From contig NZ_QZCH01000033.1 in NCBI RefSeq assembly GCF_003596335.1, positions 1 through 35,504 on the forward strand: a stretch of DNA of 35,504 nt. Reading direction: 5' to 3'. The notes under the pieces were generated by a model. It saw only the letters and a list, made by a program, of their open reading frames with translations, did no database searches and was not told the origin of the DNA. Shown piece by piece: positions 15,302 to 24,877 of this stretch (positions within the stretch are counted from its first letter, which is position 1; each line of letters opens with the position of its first letter). The translations under genes and the position numbers were made by a program. The stretch comes from Motilimonas pumila. Its GTDB lineage: Bacteria; Pseudomonadota; Gammaproteobacteria; Enterobacterales; CBDFNC01.

Positions 15302-16021
15302 TTACGGCTGCGCCAGTAATTGTGCATTGCCGCCCATTGCTGCGGTGTTATCACTGACGCAGGTTTGACTGCAAAAACCAATCAGAAAGTCTGGTAATAA
15401 CATGCAGTTAGATAATTGCTGAGGAGCATATATATTCACATGGCGTATCGGCGCGCCCTGAACTTGGCAATGCAAGGTGTTCGAGGGGGGATTTTGTTCG
15501 CTGATGCCAACGACCCCTGCCAATATTTGCGCGTCTAATAGACGCTGCATACTTTGTGAACAGGTGATTTGCAGTAAGTATTCTGGTAACTGCTTATGTA
15601 ATGAAATAAGTAGCAGTTTATGCCAGTGTTGCAATTGGCCGTTATAGCGCATGATAACGCTATTTCCGGCCAACATTGCCGCGCAGCTGAGCAGCAACAG
15701 CTGGCAAAAGGCATGATCACTGCCTCGCTCGTCAAGATCGGCTACCAAATAGATACCTTGGCCAGTCGTCTTTAGGCTATTTGTTTCTCCGGTGGGGCCA
15801 GGTAACACCTGGTCGGATAAATGGCGTTGCGCCATTAAACAAAAATATTGTAATTGTTGTTTAAGTTGTAAAACACATTGCTGTGCTTGCGCCGTGTCTT
15901 GAGTCAAAGACAGCTTATGCAACGCTTTATGCCAGCAAAGCAGCACCGCGACCCTTTGCTTTAAGGGTTGTTGTGCCCAGTGCTGAAACTCGTTGTTTGC
16001 GTTATGCCAAAGTGTTTCCAT
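15302..16021 (-). CDS. Stand-alone C-terminal ALDH-like domain of PutA
   Basis: The 239-aa product corresponds to the C-terminal domain that in E. coli PutA is part of the same polypeptide. It holds LPGPTGETNSL (the conserved GPTGE motif that contacts the dehydrogenase), ISLHKQLPEYLLQIT, and near the end SDNTAAMGGNAQLL, like E. coli NTAAAGGNASLM. This domain has an aldehyde-dehydrogenase fold without the catalytic Cys and helps oligomerisation and substrate channelling. It has its own ATG inside the putA end (20-nt overlap), a strong GGAGG at 16027-16031, 5 nt upstream, and an in-frame stop at 16040-16042. It is therefore a separate gene, not a frameshifted PutA tail. Confidence 0.82.
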   Translation of the reverse strand: METLWHNANNEFQHWAQQPLKQRVAVLLCWHKALHKLSLTQDTAQAQQCVLQLKQQLQYFCLMAQRHLSDQVLPGPTGETNSLKTTGQGIYLVADLDERGSDHAFCQLLLLSCAAMLAGNSVIMRYNGQLQHWHKLLLISLHKQLPEYLLQITCSQSMQRLLDAQILAGVVGISEQNPPSNTLHCQVQGAPIRHVNIYAPQQLSNCMLLPDFLIGFCSQTCVSDNTAAMGGNAQLLAQP

Positions 16022-19000
16022 TGCTGCCTCCAGCTTCTTTCATTGGTTGCTCAGCGCTGCCCAGTGTAAGCAGTTCAGCAGAGCTGCAATATTGCTGGCT
16101 AAACGCAGTAAGGTAATGCGGGCCGCCTGCTTTTGGGCCCGTGCCGGACAATCCTTTGCCGCCAAATGGTTGCACTCCTACTACTGCGCCTGTTTGAGCT
16201 TTGTTGAGATATATATTACCCACTTGCAAGCGCGAGCTAAGTTGGTTCATCAAGCTTTGATTACGGCTGTGAATGGCACAAGTTAAACCAAAACCTGAAT
16301 CATTAATGGCGCTGACCAAGTCATCTAACTGGCTTTTCTTAAAGCGGTGAACAAACAGCACTGGGCCAAATATTTCTTCTGATAGTTGTTGCAGTGTAGG
16401 GAGTTCAAACAAACTGGGAGCCATAAAGTGACCGTTTAAATTGGCATCCATCGGTGTGCGAAACAGCAACTGCCCAGCTTGCTCAAAAGTGGTTAACTGG
16501 CGCTGGATTTTTTCCAGTGCTGCTGCATCTATCAGCGGGCCAATATCGGTGCTTATCTGGTCAGCTGGGCCGATGTTTAATTCAAGCATCGCCCCTTGAA
16601 TTAATACCATCAGTGCCGCGGCGATGTCTTCTTGCACGCACAAAATCCGTGTTGCAGAGCAGCGTTGTCCAGCAGAGTAAAACGCGCCACTGATAACGTC
16701 AGCAGTGACTTGTTCTAAGTGCGCGGTGCTGTCGACAATCATGCAGTTGATGCCCGCCGTTTCGGCGATAAGCTGCGGCGGTTGTGCGCCGATATGCTGG
16801 GTCAGCTGCTGTTGAATACTCTTTGCGCTTAGCAGTGAACCGGTAAATGCAACGCCAGCTAACTCAGGCTGCTGGCACAGCCACTGGCCTTGCGCTGCAT
16901 CGCCTAGGATAAGCTGCAAGGCGCCCAAAGGAACGCCTATCTTATGCATCAAAGTGATAGCTTCATACGCTATGACGCAAGTTTGTGGTGCTGGCTTAAC
17001 CACCACGCAATTACCACTGACCAATGCCGCACAAACTTGTCCTACCAAGATTGCTAATGGAAAATTCCAAGGACAGATACAGACAAATACGCCTCGGCCT
17101 TGACGCTCAAAAGTTAAATGTTGCCATGGCTCTACGCCATATTCTGTTTGCCAAAGTTGTTGGGCTTGCGATGCGTAATAGCGACAAAAATCGACGGCTT
17201 CACGCACCTCATTGACTGCATCGGCAAGGGTTTTTCCTGCTTCTATTTGACAAAGCGCGACAAGTTTAGCCATTTGTTGTTCTAGCTCGTCAGCTAAGGC
17301 GTTGAGTAGGCCTGCTCTGGTGTTGATATCTTGAGCGTGCCAGTGAGGCCAATATTGCTCGGCTTGCTGGATGGCGAGTTGGCATTGAGTTTCATCCGCG
17401 TAGCTGACTTCAGCCCAGAGCAAGCTGGTATCGTAAGGACAATATCGAGGGTGGCGAGCACTTGGCTGATGCTCTTGTCCTTGCACCAGAGAACGTGCGA
17501 TCCACTGTTTTTGAAAGTATGGCGCCATCGCGGTCAGTAAAGGCGCTCTTTCAGTGGCAACTTGATAGTTTACGCCAGCTGAATTGGTGCGCTCTGGCGC
17601 AAAGATTTGCGTCGGCAAAGGCAGAGGTGACGCTGGCTGTTGCTGGTGGGCATTAACAGGGTGGCGAATCAGATCGTCAATGTTACATTCTGGGTCGCTG
17701 AGTTTATGCACAAAAGAATTGTTAGCGCCATTTTCCAGCAGTCGTCGCACCAGGTAGGGCAGTAGTTCCTGGTGTTCACCAATGGGAGCATAAATTCGCG
17801 TATATTGCTCGGTCACGACTTCTTGGTACAGGTGTTCACCCATGCCGTGTAATCGCTGAAACTCATAATGATGGTGGCTCGCCATGATTTGAATCGCGCA
17901 AACTGTTTGTGCATTGTGCGTCGCAAACTGTGGCCATAAAAGGTCCCTTACTGGTTCACTGAACAAGTATCGAGCGCAGGCCAAGTAGCTAATATCGGTC
18001 GCCGTTTTTTGCGTAAATACTGGATAACCGGATAGGCCTAGCTGCTGGGCATGCTTTATTTCACTGTCCCAGTAGGCTCCTTTTACTAGGCGCACTGGAA
18101 TAATGTCTCGTTGCTGTTTAGCCAAGGCTGCCAACCAAGCTAAAACCGGTATGGCTCTTTTTGAATAGGCCTGTACCGCGAGCCCTAATTGTCCCCAACC
18201 CTGCAATGATTGCTCTTGGTAAATACTTTGAAAGAGAGTAAGGGTTAGAGCCAAACGGTCCGCCTCTTCAGCATCTATAGTAATAGCAACATTTTGCGCG
18301 CGGGCGAATTGCAACAGGTTTAACAGTCGAGGCTGTAAATTGGCCATCACTTGTTCTGTATGCAGCTCATCGAAACGACAATATAACGCTGAAAGCTTTA
18401 CTGAAATACTATGGCGTTGAGCCACACTGAGCCCTTTGTTTGCGTCAGCCACCGCGGCAATGGCTGCGCGATAAGCGTGTTCGTATTGTAAGCTGACCGC
18501 ATTGGTCAACGCGGCTTCACCGAGCATATCAAAAGTGTAGTTATGCTTGGGCAGAACGGGTTTGGACAAGGCTTGACCGATAGTGCTGCCTAACACGTAA
18601 TGTTGCGCCATGACTTTCATTGCTTGGCGAATAAGTTGCAACATGACCGGCGCACTTAAGCCATGTAAGAGCCCCTTAAATATACGGGTGATACTGTTTG
18701 ATTGTTGATCAAAGCTCACCAACTTGCCGGTGAGCATTAAGCCCCAAGTGGATGCATTGACGAGCAAGGAGTCTGATTGTTGTATGTGTTGCTGCCAGTT
18801 AGCCTGGCTAAGTTTATCTTGCAACAAGGCTTGTGCACTGGCTTGGTCTGGGATCCGAAGTAATGACTCAGCGATGCACATTAATAACACGCCTTCTTGG
18901 CTGCTAAGGTTATATTCTTGCATCATTGCTTGGGTTAAAGGTAAGTGGTGCTGCCCCCTGACTTTGGCGACGAGGGTGGCAGCCAAATGTTGGCTATTAT

Positions 19001-19151
19001 CTGCTTCCCAATCGTCGGCACGGGCGTAAGGTGCTAATTGAGAGATAAGACTCGCTTCTGGGGCGAGGTAGTAGTCGTCAACTGCTTGCCAGCAAGCACT
19101 GGGTGATTGCTGCAAGTATTGCGGCGCAAAAATATCGTCGATGGTGGCCAA
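16002..19151 (-). CDS. putA: Bifunctional proline dehydrogenase / P5C dehydrogenase PutA
   Basis: The 1049-aa enzyme oxidises proline to glutamate in two steps. The proline dehydrogenase half (about 190-490) shows VRLVKGAYWDSEIKHAQ (Lys357) and LVRRLLENGANNSFVHKL (Arg469, Arg470). The P5C dehydrogenase half (about 560-1035) shows CPWNFPLA (Asn696), ETAG (Glu797), catalytic Cys831 in GQRCSATR, and the closing GVQPFGGKGLSGTGPKAGGP. E. coli PutA is 1320 aa: this protein lacks the N-terminal ribbon-helix-helix repressor domain and the C-terminal domain, which is the next gene. The start codon appears to be TTG, supported by AAGGAG at 19160-19165, 8 nt upstream; no in-frame ATG fits. Confidence 0.93.
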   Translation of the reverse strand: MATIDDIFAPQYLQQSPSACWQAVDDYYLAPEASLISQLAPYARADDWEADNSQHLAATLVAKVRGQHHLPLTQAMMQEYNLSSQEGVLLMCIAESLLRIPDQASAQALLQDKLSQANWQQHIQQSDSLLVNASTWGLMLTGKLVSFDQQSNSITRIFKGLLHGLSAPVMLQLIRQAMKVMAQHYVLGSTIGQALSKPVLPKHNYTFDMLGEAALTNAVSLQYEHAYRAAIAAVADANKGLSVAQRHSISVKLSALYCRFDELHTEQVMANLQPRLLNLLQFARAQNVAITIDAEEADRLALTLTLFQSIYQEQSLQGWGQLGLAVQAYSKRAIPVLAWLAALAKQQRDIIPVRLVKGAYWDSEIKHAQQLGLSGYPVFTQKTATDISYLACARYLFSEPVRDLLWPQFATHNAQTVCAIQIMASHHHYEFQRLHGMGEHLYQEVVTEQYTRIYAPIGEHQELLPYLVRRLLENGANNSFVHKLSDPECNIDDLIRHPVNAHQQQPASPLPLPTQIFAPERTNSAGVNYQVATERAPLLTAMAPYFQKQWIARSLVQGQEHQPSARHPRYCPYDTSLLWAEVSYADETQCQLAIQQAEQYWPHWHAQDINTRAGLLNALADELEQQMAKLVALCQIEAGKTLADAVNEVREAVDFCRYYASQAQQLWQTEYGVEPWQHLTFERQGRGVFVCICPWNFPLAILVGQVCAALVSGNCVVVKPAPQTCVIAYEAITLMHKIGVPLGALQLILGDAAQGQWLCQQPELAGVAFTGSLLSAKSIQQQLTQHIGAQPPQLIAETAGINCMIVDSTAHLEQVTADVISGAFYSAGQRCSATRILCVQEDIAAALMVLIQGAMLELNIGPADQISTDIGPLIDAAALEKIQRQLTTFEQAGQLLFRTPMDANLNGHFMAPSLFELPTLQQLSEEIFGPVLFVHRFKKSQLDDLVSAINDSGFGLTCAIHSRNQSLMNQLSSRLQVGNIYLNKAQTGAVVGVQPFGGKGLSGTGPKAGGPHYLTAFSQQYCSSAELLTLGSAEQPMKEAGGSNGNTLA

Positions 19152-19204
19152 CGGACACTCTCCTTGGTTCGCAAAGTGACTACTCTATAGGTATAGTGCA
19201 GGAT

Positions 19205-19225
19205 GCTCTGCAGGGCGAGCAGAGC
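19205..19225. promoter_or_regulatory. Inverted repeat between putA and the LprI-like gene
   Basis: GCTCTGC (19205-19211) and GCAGAGC (19219-19225) form a perfect 7-bp inverted repeat with a 7-nt spacer. It lies about 54 nt upstream of the putA start in a 136-bp divergent promoter region. It could be an operator for proline control or a 5' leader hairpin. Since this PutA lacks its own DNA-binding domain, some other regulator must act. Confidence 0.4.
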
Positions 19226-19287
19226 GGGCCTAAAACAATAATTTTTAACATCTTTTGTTACAAAAATGGGATTCAATAGGAGGAAGT

Positions 19288-19725
19288 ATGGCAACCATGG
19301 CGCGACATTATTGGCAAGTTCGAGGGATGTTAGCTGGGGTTATGGTGATTTGGTCACTGCCGGCGCAGTCGCTGGAAACTTTGCAAGACCCCTACCAAGA
19401 GCATTATAACGCTTGTGTCAACGCTGCGGGCGGTATTAATAATGCAGTGGTCATGCGCTGTGGTTCAGCAGCTTCGGATCTGGCGCAGTCGGATATGACC
19501 CAAATGGTGAAGATGATTGAACAACAAATAGCGCAATCTTCCCCTGAAAAGGCTCGCACCTTTAGCCTAGGGCAAGCTGCTTGGGTTAAATACCGTGATA
19601 ACCATTGTCAGCTCATGACAGATTATGTTGGCTCGCCGATGGAAGCGTATTGCCCTATGTCTTTAAATGGCATAAGGGTTCAGGAGCTAAAGGTACTGGC
19701 TCAGAGCATGGGGTTGTTGAAATAG
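19288..19725 (+). CDS. Secreted LprI-like (DUF1311) protein
   Basis: The 145-aa protein has an N-terminal signal peptide (cleavage near PAQS-LE). The mature domain resembles the lysozyme-inhibitor LprI N-terminal domain: YNACVNAAGG, MRCGSAASDLAQSDMTQM, then LGQAAWVKYRDNHCQLMTD and AYCPMSLNGIRVQEL. Four cysteines (in NACV, MRCG, HCQL and YCPM) probably form two disulfides. Family members are small periplasmic proteins, some of which inhibit lysozyme; that activity is not established here. AGGAGG (19278-19283) points to the ATG at 19288; an ATG at 19297 is a weaker alternative. It is divergent from putA. Confidence 0.75.
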   Translation: MATMARHYWQVRGMLAGVMVIWSLPAQSLETLQDPYQEHYNACVNAAGGINNAVVMRCGSAASDLAQSDMTQMVKMIEQQIAQSSPEKARTFSLGQAAWVKYRDNHCQLMTDYVGSPMEAYCPMSLNGIRVQELKVLAQSMGLLK

Positions 19726-19807
19726 CGGTATTGGGGCGAATAAAACCACCTGCGGCGATTTACATGCCGCGCGGTAGTAACAATAAACAGCAGTGTACGA
19801 ATTGAGC

Positions 19808-21082
19808 CTATTTGGCTTTTTTCGCAGCCCAGTCTGGCTTGCCTTTGGCTTTTTGGCTCTTCTTTTTTTGTTTTGGCTTTTTCGCTGCTTTGCTGGCGTT
19901 GGTTACGACGCGTTTTTTCTTTGCGGGCACCGCCGCTTCTTTATTTTTAGGTTTTAGATCCGCGATCACTCGGCGTTTAATCGGCTCTTTCATGTAGCGC
20001 TCGACCTTGCCTAAGATTTCTACGTCATGAGCTTCAACTAATGAAAGCGCAACTCCTTTGCGTCCACCGCGCGCGGTGCGGCCGATACGATGCAAGTAAA
20101 TATCTGCCGTGCGGGGCATATCATAGTTAATGACGTGGCTGATTTCAGGTACGTCAATACCGCGAGCCGCGACATCAGTGGCCACAAGCACATTCACTTT
20201 ACCGGTTTTAAAACGCATGATGGCGGTCGTGCGCTTGGCTTGTTCCATCTCACCGCGCAAGAAGCAACATTTTATGCCTGCTTCTTCGAGCTTACTAACG
20301 AGCTCAGTCAGGCGGTCGCGGGTTTTGACAAAAACCACCGCGTGCTGCACTTCTTCTTTTTTAAGCGTAGCGACCAATAAGTTAAACTTATGCTCAGCGT
20401 TGTCAGCAAGGTGCACCCATTGCATAATTTTACCGCGCTCACTGCGAGGCGCTGCAGCATGTACCTGCTCGGGTTCCTTAAGTACTTGAGCCGCAAATTT
20501 ATTGAGGCCACTGCCTTCTAAGGTTGCCGAGAATAAAAAGGTTTGTTTACGCCAGCGCGCTTCTTCAGCAATTTTTTCCATGGTGCCTATGAACCCCATG
20601 TCTAGCATGCGATCCGCTTCATCTAAGACCAAGATTTCAATTTCTCGACAATCAAACGCTTCTTCTTGAATGTACTCCATCAAGCGACCAGGCGTGGCAA
20701 CCACCAGATCCATATTTTTGGTGAGCACAGCTTCTTGGGTTTCATAGCTGATCCCGCCAATAATGGCGCCCACTTTAAGCGACGTATCTTTCGTCAGTTG
20801 ATTGGCTACTACTTGAATTTGCACCGCCAGCTCACGAGTTGGCGTTAAAATGAGTACTCGTGGCGAGCCCGGTTTACGACGCGGGAAGTTCAGCATATGC
20901 TCGATTGCCGGCAATAAAAACGCCAAGGTTTTACCTGTGCCGGTCGCTGAGCTAGCCATTAAATCTTTGCCATCTAAGGCATGAGGAATCGCCTCTTGCT
21001 GAATTGTGGTGGGTTTTTCTAACCCCATTTGTTGTAACGCGGTGATGAGTTGAGGATCAAGCTCAAGGTCAGCAAAAGACAT
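19808..21082 (-). CDS. srmB: DEAD-box RNA helicase SrmB
   Basis: The 424-aa ATP-dependent RNA helicase acts in 50S ribosome assembly. Its motifs are ATGTGKT (46-52), PTRELA (81-86), TPGRL, DEAD (154-157), SAT (185-187), ATDVAARGID and HRIGRTAR. Long stretches match E. coli SrmB as I recall it (FDCREIEILVLDEADRMLDM; ARWRKQTFLFSATLEG; SLVEAHD). The C-terminal tail after about residue 375 is Lys/Ala-rich, as expected for rRNA binding. Divergent pairing with trmN, as in E. coli, supports the identity. Confidence 0.94.
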   Translation of the reverse strand: MSFADLELDPQLITALQQMGLEKPTTIQQEAIPHALDGKDLMASSATGTGKTLAFLLPAIEHMLNFPRRKPGSPRVLILTPTRELAVQIQVVANQLTKDTSLKVGAIIGGISYETQEAVLTKNMDLVVATPGRLMEYIQEEAFDCREIEILVLDEADRMLDMGFIGTMEKIAEEARWRKQTFLFSATLEGSGLNKFAAQVLKEPEQVHAAAPRSERGKIMQWVHLADNAEHKFNLLVATLKKEEVQHAVVFVKTRDRLTELVSKLEEAGIKCCFLRGEMEQAKRTTAIMRFKTGKVNVLVATDVAARGIDVPEISHVINYDMPRTADIYLHRIGRTARGGRKGVALSLVEAHDVEILGKVERYMKEPIKRRVIADLKPKNKEAAVPAKKKRVVTNASKAAKKPKQKKKSQKAKGKPDWAAKKAK

Positions 21083-21315
21083 AAATCATTCCAGTGTAGC
21101 GGTTGGTGGAACCGGATTATAGAGGATAACGTTGCGCTTGGGTACACAGAGTTAAGCATATAAAAAACGTTTTAGCACCGCGCAACGCATTGCTTATGTC
21201 GATTGATTTTTTGATCAGCACTAAGGAGATTGCCAGCAACCCCCTTAAAATGCGCCAAACCTTGGTATACTGCCTGTTTTACACTGTTTCAACCATTACG
21301 GGGCAACGACTTGTT

Positions 21316-22185
21316 ATGACTGCGCCAATTCCTTCTCGCTCCTGTGCCGTAGCCACAGCTGGCTCGACTAAATCGCCTCAAAAGGCCACGGGCTTTAGCT
21401 TCAAACAATTCCATATTGACCACGACAAGTGCGCCATGAAGGTGGGCACAGATGGCATTTTACTGGGAGCGTGGGCACCACTAACAGGGCCAATGAAGAT
21501 ACTCGACATCGGCACAGGCAGCGGCCTGATTGCCCTTATGCTAGCGCAACGCGCAAATAAAGATGGCAGCTTGATTGATGCGATAGACATAGAGGGAGAC
21601 GCGGTTATTCAGGCTAAACAAAACGTTGCTAACAGCCCTTGGCCTGCGCAAATCAACTGCTTTTCGCAAAGCTTGCACACTTTTGCTGGCGAGGCGGCTC
21701 GCCAGCAAGATTATCACCTGATCGTCAGTAATCCGCCGTATTTTGAGAGTGGCCAACAATTAGCTTGCCAAGCGCGGCAAACGGCGCGCTTGACCGATGA
21801 GTTAGACCATATCACTTTGTGTCACTTGGCGATGGGGCTCCTTAAAGAGCAAGGTTCGCTGTGTTTGGTGTTACCGCATCAAGCGGCGATGGTGTTATTG
21901 CAGCAATTAACCCATAACGCAGGCTTAATGGTGCCAAACCGAGCGGGTCAGGCCGCCGGTGATACCCCATGCGCTTGGCATTTGCTTGCACAAGTTGACG
22001 TATACACTAAAAACACACCGCAACAAATGGCACACCGCTGCCTATTGCAGTTGCAAAAACGGCCTTTAAGTGCAGCACCAAGCCTGACAAACACTCAACC
22101 CTCGTCGCTATTTATTCATGCCGACGGCGGTGGCTATTCCGCGCAATTTATTGCCTTAACCCAAGCCTTCTACCTAAAAATGTGA
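21316..22185 (+). CDS. trmN: tRNA1(Val) adenine-37 N6-methyltransferase TrmN (YfiC)
   Basis: The 289-aa S-adenosylmethionine enzyme methylates A37 of tRNA1-Val. It has FKQFHIDHDKCAMKVGTDGI (family signature, residues 29-48), SAM motif DIGTGSG (64-70), catalytic NPPY (139-142), and the closing ALTQAFYLKM, nearly the same as in E. coli YfiC. The frame is open upstream to 21190, but only TTG or poorly placed ATG codons lie there. Even from 21316 the N-terminus is about 25 residues longer than in E. coli, so the true start could be slightly different. It is divergent from srmB. Confidence 0.92.
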   Translation: MTAPIPSRSCAVATAGSTKSPQKATGFSFKQFHIDHDKCAMKVGTDGILLGAWAPLTGPMKILDIGTGSGLIALMLAQRANKDGSLIDAIDIEGDAVIQAKQNVANSPWPAQINCFSQSLHTFAGEAARQQDYHLIVSNPPYFESGQQLACQARQTARLTDELDHITLCHLAMGLLKEQGSLCLVLPHQAAMVLLQQLTHNAGLMVPNRAGQAAGDTPCAWHLLAQVDVYTKNTPQQMAHRCLLQLQKRPLSAAPSLTNTQPSSLFIHADGGGYSAQFIALTQAFYLKM

Positions 22186-22300
22186 CTCGCGACGGCCTTG
22201 TGGTGAAAAAATGCACAGATATATATAGATGCCCTAATTAATCTTGACGAGAAATTGACTTAAGCTGACGCCAGGTTCAATAGATGGAACACTTTTGAGT

Positions 22301-23617
22301 ATGTCGACACGCTTAAGTAATACAGACGTCCTGGGTTTAGGTTTTATGACCTTTGCCTTCTTCCTTGGCGCCGGAAATATCATTTTTCCGCCCCTTGCTG
22401 GCGCCCAAGCGGGCACGGCCATGCTACCTGCGATGTTAGGTTTCTTGGCTACTGCGGTAGGTTTACCTTTGATAACCTTGTTAGCTGTTGCCAAAGCGGG
22501 TGGTGGCATCAGTGTTATGTCTAAGTATCTTCCAGCCGGTATTGCCACTGTGTTTGCCCTTGCCGTATATATAGTGATAGGGCCAAGCTTTGCGACCCCA
22601 AGAACGGGCCTAGTAGCATATGAGATTGGTGTGCAACCATTTCTCGATGCGCCAGGTGCAGGCTCATTGGCCGTTTTTTCTGTGGTATTTTTTACCATTG
22701 CGGGAGCACTGGCTATTAAGCCGGGCAAGCTGCTTGATTACATAGGCAAGGTGATCACGCCTTTATTGATTTTACTCTTGTTCGCATTAGCGCTTACCGT
22801 GACATTTGCTCCATTAGGCGAGCTCGGTGTTGCCAGTGGAGATTACCTCACGCACCCGTTTGTCAAAGGTTTCCAAGAAGGTTACAACACCATGGATACC
22901 TTAGGCTCACTGATTTTTGGCATGTTAGTCATCAATGTCATGGTGAGTAAAGGAGTCACAGCAAAAGCCGATATTTATAAGTACCTGATGATTGCAGGCA
23001 CCATTGCTGCCACGGGGTTAGCTGTGGTGTACGTGTCTTTGTTTTACCTCGGCGCAACTAGCCAAGGCGTGGCACCAGGTTCAAGTAATGGCCCCGAAAT
23101 TCTGACTTTATACATTATTGAATTGTTTGGCACACCGGGTTTGATTGCGCTTGCCTTTGCAGTGGTCATGGCGTGTTTAACGACTGCGGTAGGTTTAGTT
23201 TCTGCTATGGCAGGCTTTTTAAATCAGCTGCGACCGCAATGGAATTACACTTGGCTGGTGGTGATTAACTGCTGTTTATGTGCATTAGTGATGAACGTAG
23301 GCTTGAGTCAATTGATTGCGTTGTCGGTGCCTGTGTTATTCGCTATTTACCCGGTGGCAATTGCTTTAGTGGCTTTGACCTTGTGTAAAGATTGGTTGGG
23401 TAATAAAGCTTTGTCTTATAAGTTTGTGATGGTAGTTGCCTTGATGATGGGCCTGCTTGAGTCTATGAAAGCCATCGGTTTTGAAATGAGCAGCTTTAAT
23501 TATCTGCCGCTGTTTGAAATTGGCATGGCTTGGTGTTTACCAACGCTAGTCGCCTTGCTTATCGCCATCTTTGGTTTTAAAAAGTCACCACAAGAAGCGG
23601 CGCTGGCCGCTGACTAA
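22301..23617 (+). CDS. brnQ: Branched-chain amino acid transporter BrnQ
   Basis: This is a 438-aa polytopic inner-membrane carrier of the LIVCS family, importing leucine, isoleucine and valine with a cation. The N-terminal signature LGLGFMTFAFFLGAGNIIFP and the following LAGAQAG are diagnostic; about 12 hydrophobic helices follow to the C-terminus. A TTG at 22295 is in frame, but the ATG at 22301 is the sensible start; the ribosome site is weak. A terminator lies about 80 nt downstream. Confidence 0.93.
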   Translation: MSTRLSNTDVLGLGFMTFAFFLGAGNIIFPPLAGAQAGTAMLPAMLGFLATAVGLPLITLLAVAKAGGGISVMSKYLPAGIATVFALAVYIVIGPSFATPRTGLVAYEIGVQPFLDAPGAGSLAVFSVVFFTIAGALAIKPGKLLDYIGKVITPLLILLLFALALTVTFAPLGELGVASGDYLTHPFVKGFQEGYNTMDTLGSLIFGMLVINVMVSKGVTAKADIYKYLMIAGTIAATGLAVVYVSLFYLGATSQGVAPGSSNGPEILTLYIIELFGTPGLIALAFAVVMACLTTAVGLVSAMAGFLNQLRPQWNYTWLVVINCCLCALVMNVGLSQLIALSVPVLFAIYPVAIALVALTLCKDWLGNKALSYKFVMVVALMMGLLESMKAIGFEMSSFNYLPLFEIGMAWCLPTLVALLIAIFGFKKSPQEAALAAD

Positions 23618-23697
23618 ACGTGTTGAAATCAGTATTCAGTAAGCGCTACAGCGTAGTGACATAAAATGAGTTCTGGGTTTACACTTTTGCTTCATAG

Positions 23698-23727
23698 AGC
23701 CGCTCAATTTTATTGGGCGGCTTTTTT
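23698..23727 (+). terminator. Intrinsic terminator after brnQ
   Basis: AGCCGCTCAAT pairs with ATTGGGCGGCT (one mismatch) around a short loop, followed by a run of six T (23722-23727). It ends the brnQ transcript. It touches the last codons of the convergent LysR gene (stop at 23726-23728). Confidence 0.88.
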
Positions 23728-24685
23728 ATGGCGTTGACTGGAGCACTTGTTGCAAGCTAGTCAGTAAGACCTCTCGAAACCATTGATGCGCAGGGCTTGA
23801 CTCAGTGCGCTGGTGTTCATTTAAGTAGAGGTTGACCGCTGGAAAGTGGTCTTGCTTAAAAAAGTACACAGGGCGGTACTCGGTTTGATACAGAGGTTGC
23901 GTCAGTAGCATGTCTGAGGATACCAGCAAGCGCTCAGTGTTTTTCATCACCGTCAGCAGCGTGTGAAGCTGGCCGCTTTTAAAAGTGACGGTGCGGTGCA
24001 TTTGTCTTTGTCGCAACATGTCGTCGATAGGGCTCTGCACGTCGACGTCGGAATGTATATCTAAAATTAGATCCACAAACTGATACGTTAAACATTGTGC
24101 CAGCGTGACCTTGCCCCTTGTGTGTTGCAGCAGAGGGTGACTGTGATGAGCGAAGATGACGCCTTCACTGGCGCCAATCAAGGTTGAGCTAAATTCATCT
24201 TGGCGGGTGGTGGGGGCCACATAAAGCGTAAAATCGACCAAGCCTTCTTTTAACTGCTGCTGCGGCGACATGCTCACAGGGTATTCAATAATACTGACGT
24301 TGGGTGCCAACTGAGCAACTTGACTCACTAAGGGCGAGATAAGGGTTGTGCTCATCAGTGGGGGAAGGGATATTTTGAACGTTTTATCACATTGGCTTGG
24401 TTCAAAGTTTGGGCTGTCTATAAGGCTTCCCGCTGCGAATAAAATCGCGTCGAGAGGTTGTTCGAGTTGCAGTGCTTTAGCGGTCGCTTGGAGGCCGTTG
24501 GCTTCACGAAAAAACAGCGGGTCATTAAATAAGGTGCGCAGTCGCTGTAAGGTCCGGCTCATCGCCGGTTGCGATATATACAGTTTTTCTGCCGCTTTGG
24601 TGACGTTTTTTTCTTTCAGTAACACACTGAGAGAAACCAGTAAGTTTAGGTCAACGCGAGACAGTTCTTGTTGCAGCGTTTTCAT
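23726..24685 (-). CDS. LysR-family transcriptional regulator
   Basis: The 319-aa protein has a winged-helix domain (residues about 8-66: LSRVDLNLLVSLSVLLKEKN; KAAEKLYISQPAMSRTLQRL; RTLFNDPLFFREANGLQAT). An effector-binding domain of the periplasmic-binding-protein type follows (from about 95: KTFKISLPPLMSTTLISPLV). The RVDLNLL opening is common to the LeuO/NodD/NahR branch. The target is not visible; brnQ is convergent and fldB lies upstream on the same strand with a 234-bp gap. The start at 24685 places the helix-turn-helix at the usual depth; the longer frame to 24736 is unlikely. Confidence 0.88.
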   Translation of the reverse strand: MKTLQQELSRVDLNLLVSLSVLLKEKNVTKAAEKLYISQPAMSRTLQRLRTLFNDPLFFREANGLQATAKALQLEQPLDAILFAAGSLIDSPNFEPSQCDKTFKISLPPLMSTTLISPLVSQVAQLAPNVSIIEYPVSMSPQQQLKEGLVDFTLYVAPTTRQDEFSSTLIGASEGVIFAHHSHPLLQHTRGKVTLAQCLTYQFVDLILDIHSDVDVQSPIDDMLRQRQMHRTVTFKSGQLHTLLTVMKNTERLLVSSDMLLTQPLYQTEYRPVYFFKQDHFPAVNLYLNEHQRTESSPAHQWFREVLLTSLQQVLQSTP

Positions 24686-24877
24686 GATTATCTCTGCGAG
24701 ATGGAAGACAGTTTTTTGATTGTATATGGCTAGCAAGTTTTTGCAGTAAATAAGTGATTGATTTGAGCGGTAGTGCAGTATGAAAATGCAGACTCAAAGG
24801 GGCTAAGCTATTGCCAGGTGTGGCAGAGCCATTGCCGAAAACGGCCAAGGGATGACTGAATTTGGGCATGATAAGCT

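Noticed and set aside
16040..16042. Idea that the putA C-terminal domain is split by a sequencing frameshift
   Set aside because: The downstream frame has a stop here just before its own GGAGG and ATG, so both genes are properly closed units.
15883..18900. Several plus-strand open frames opposite putA
   Set aside because: They lie antisense to a clear PutA reading frame with all catalytic motifs and have no ribosome sites or family features.
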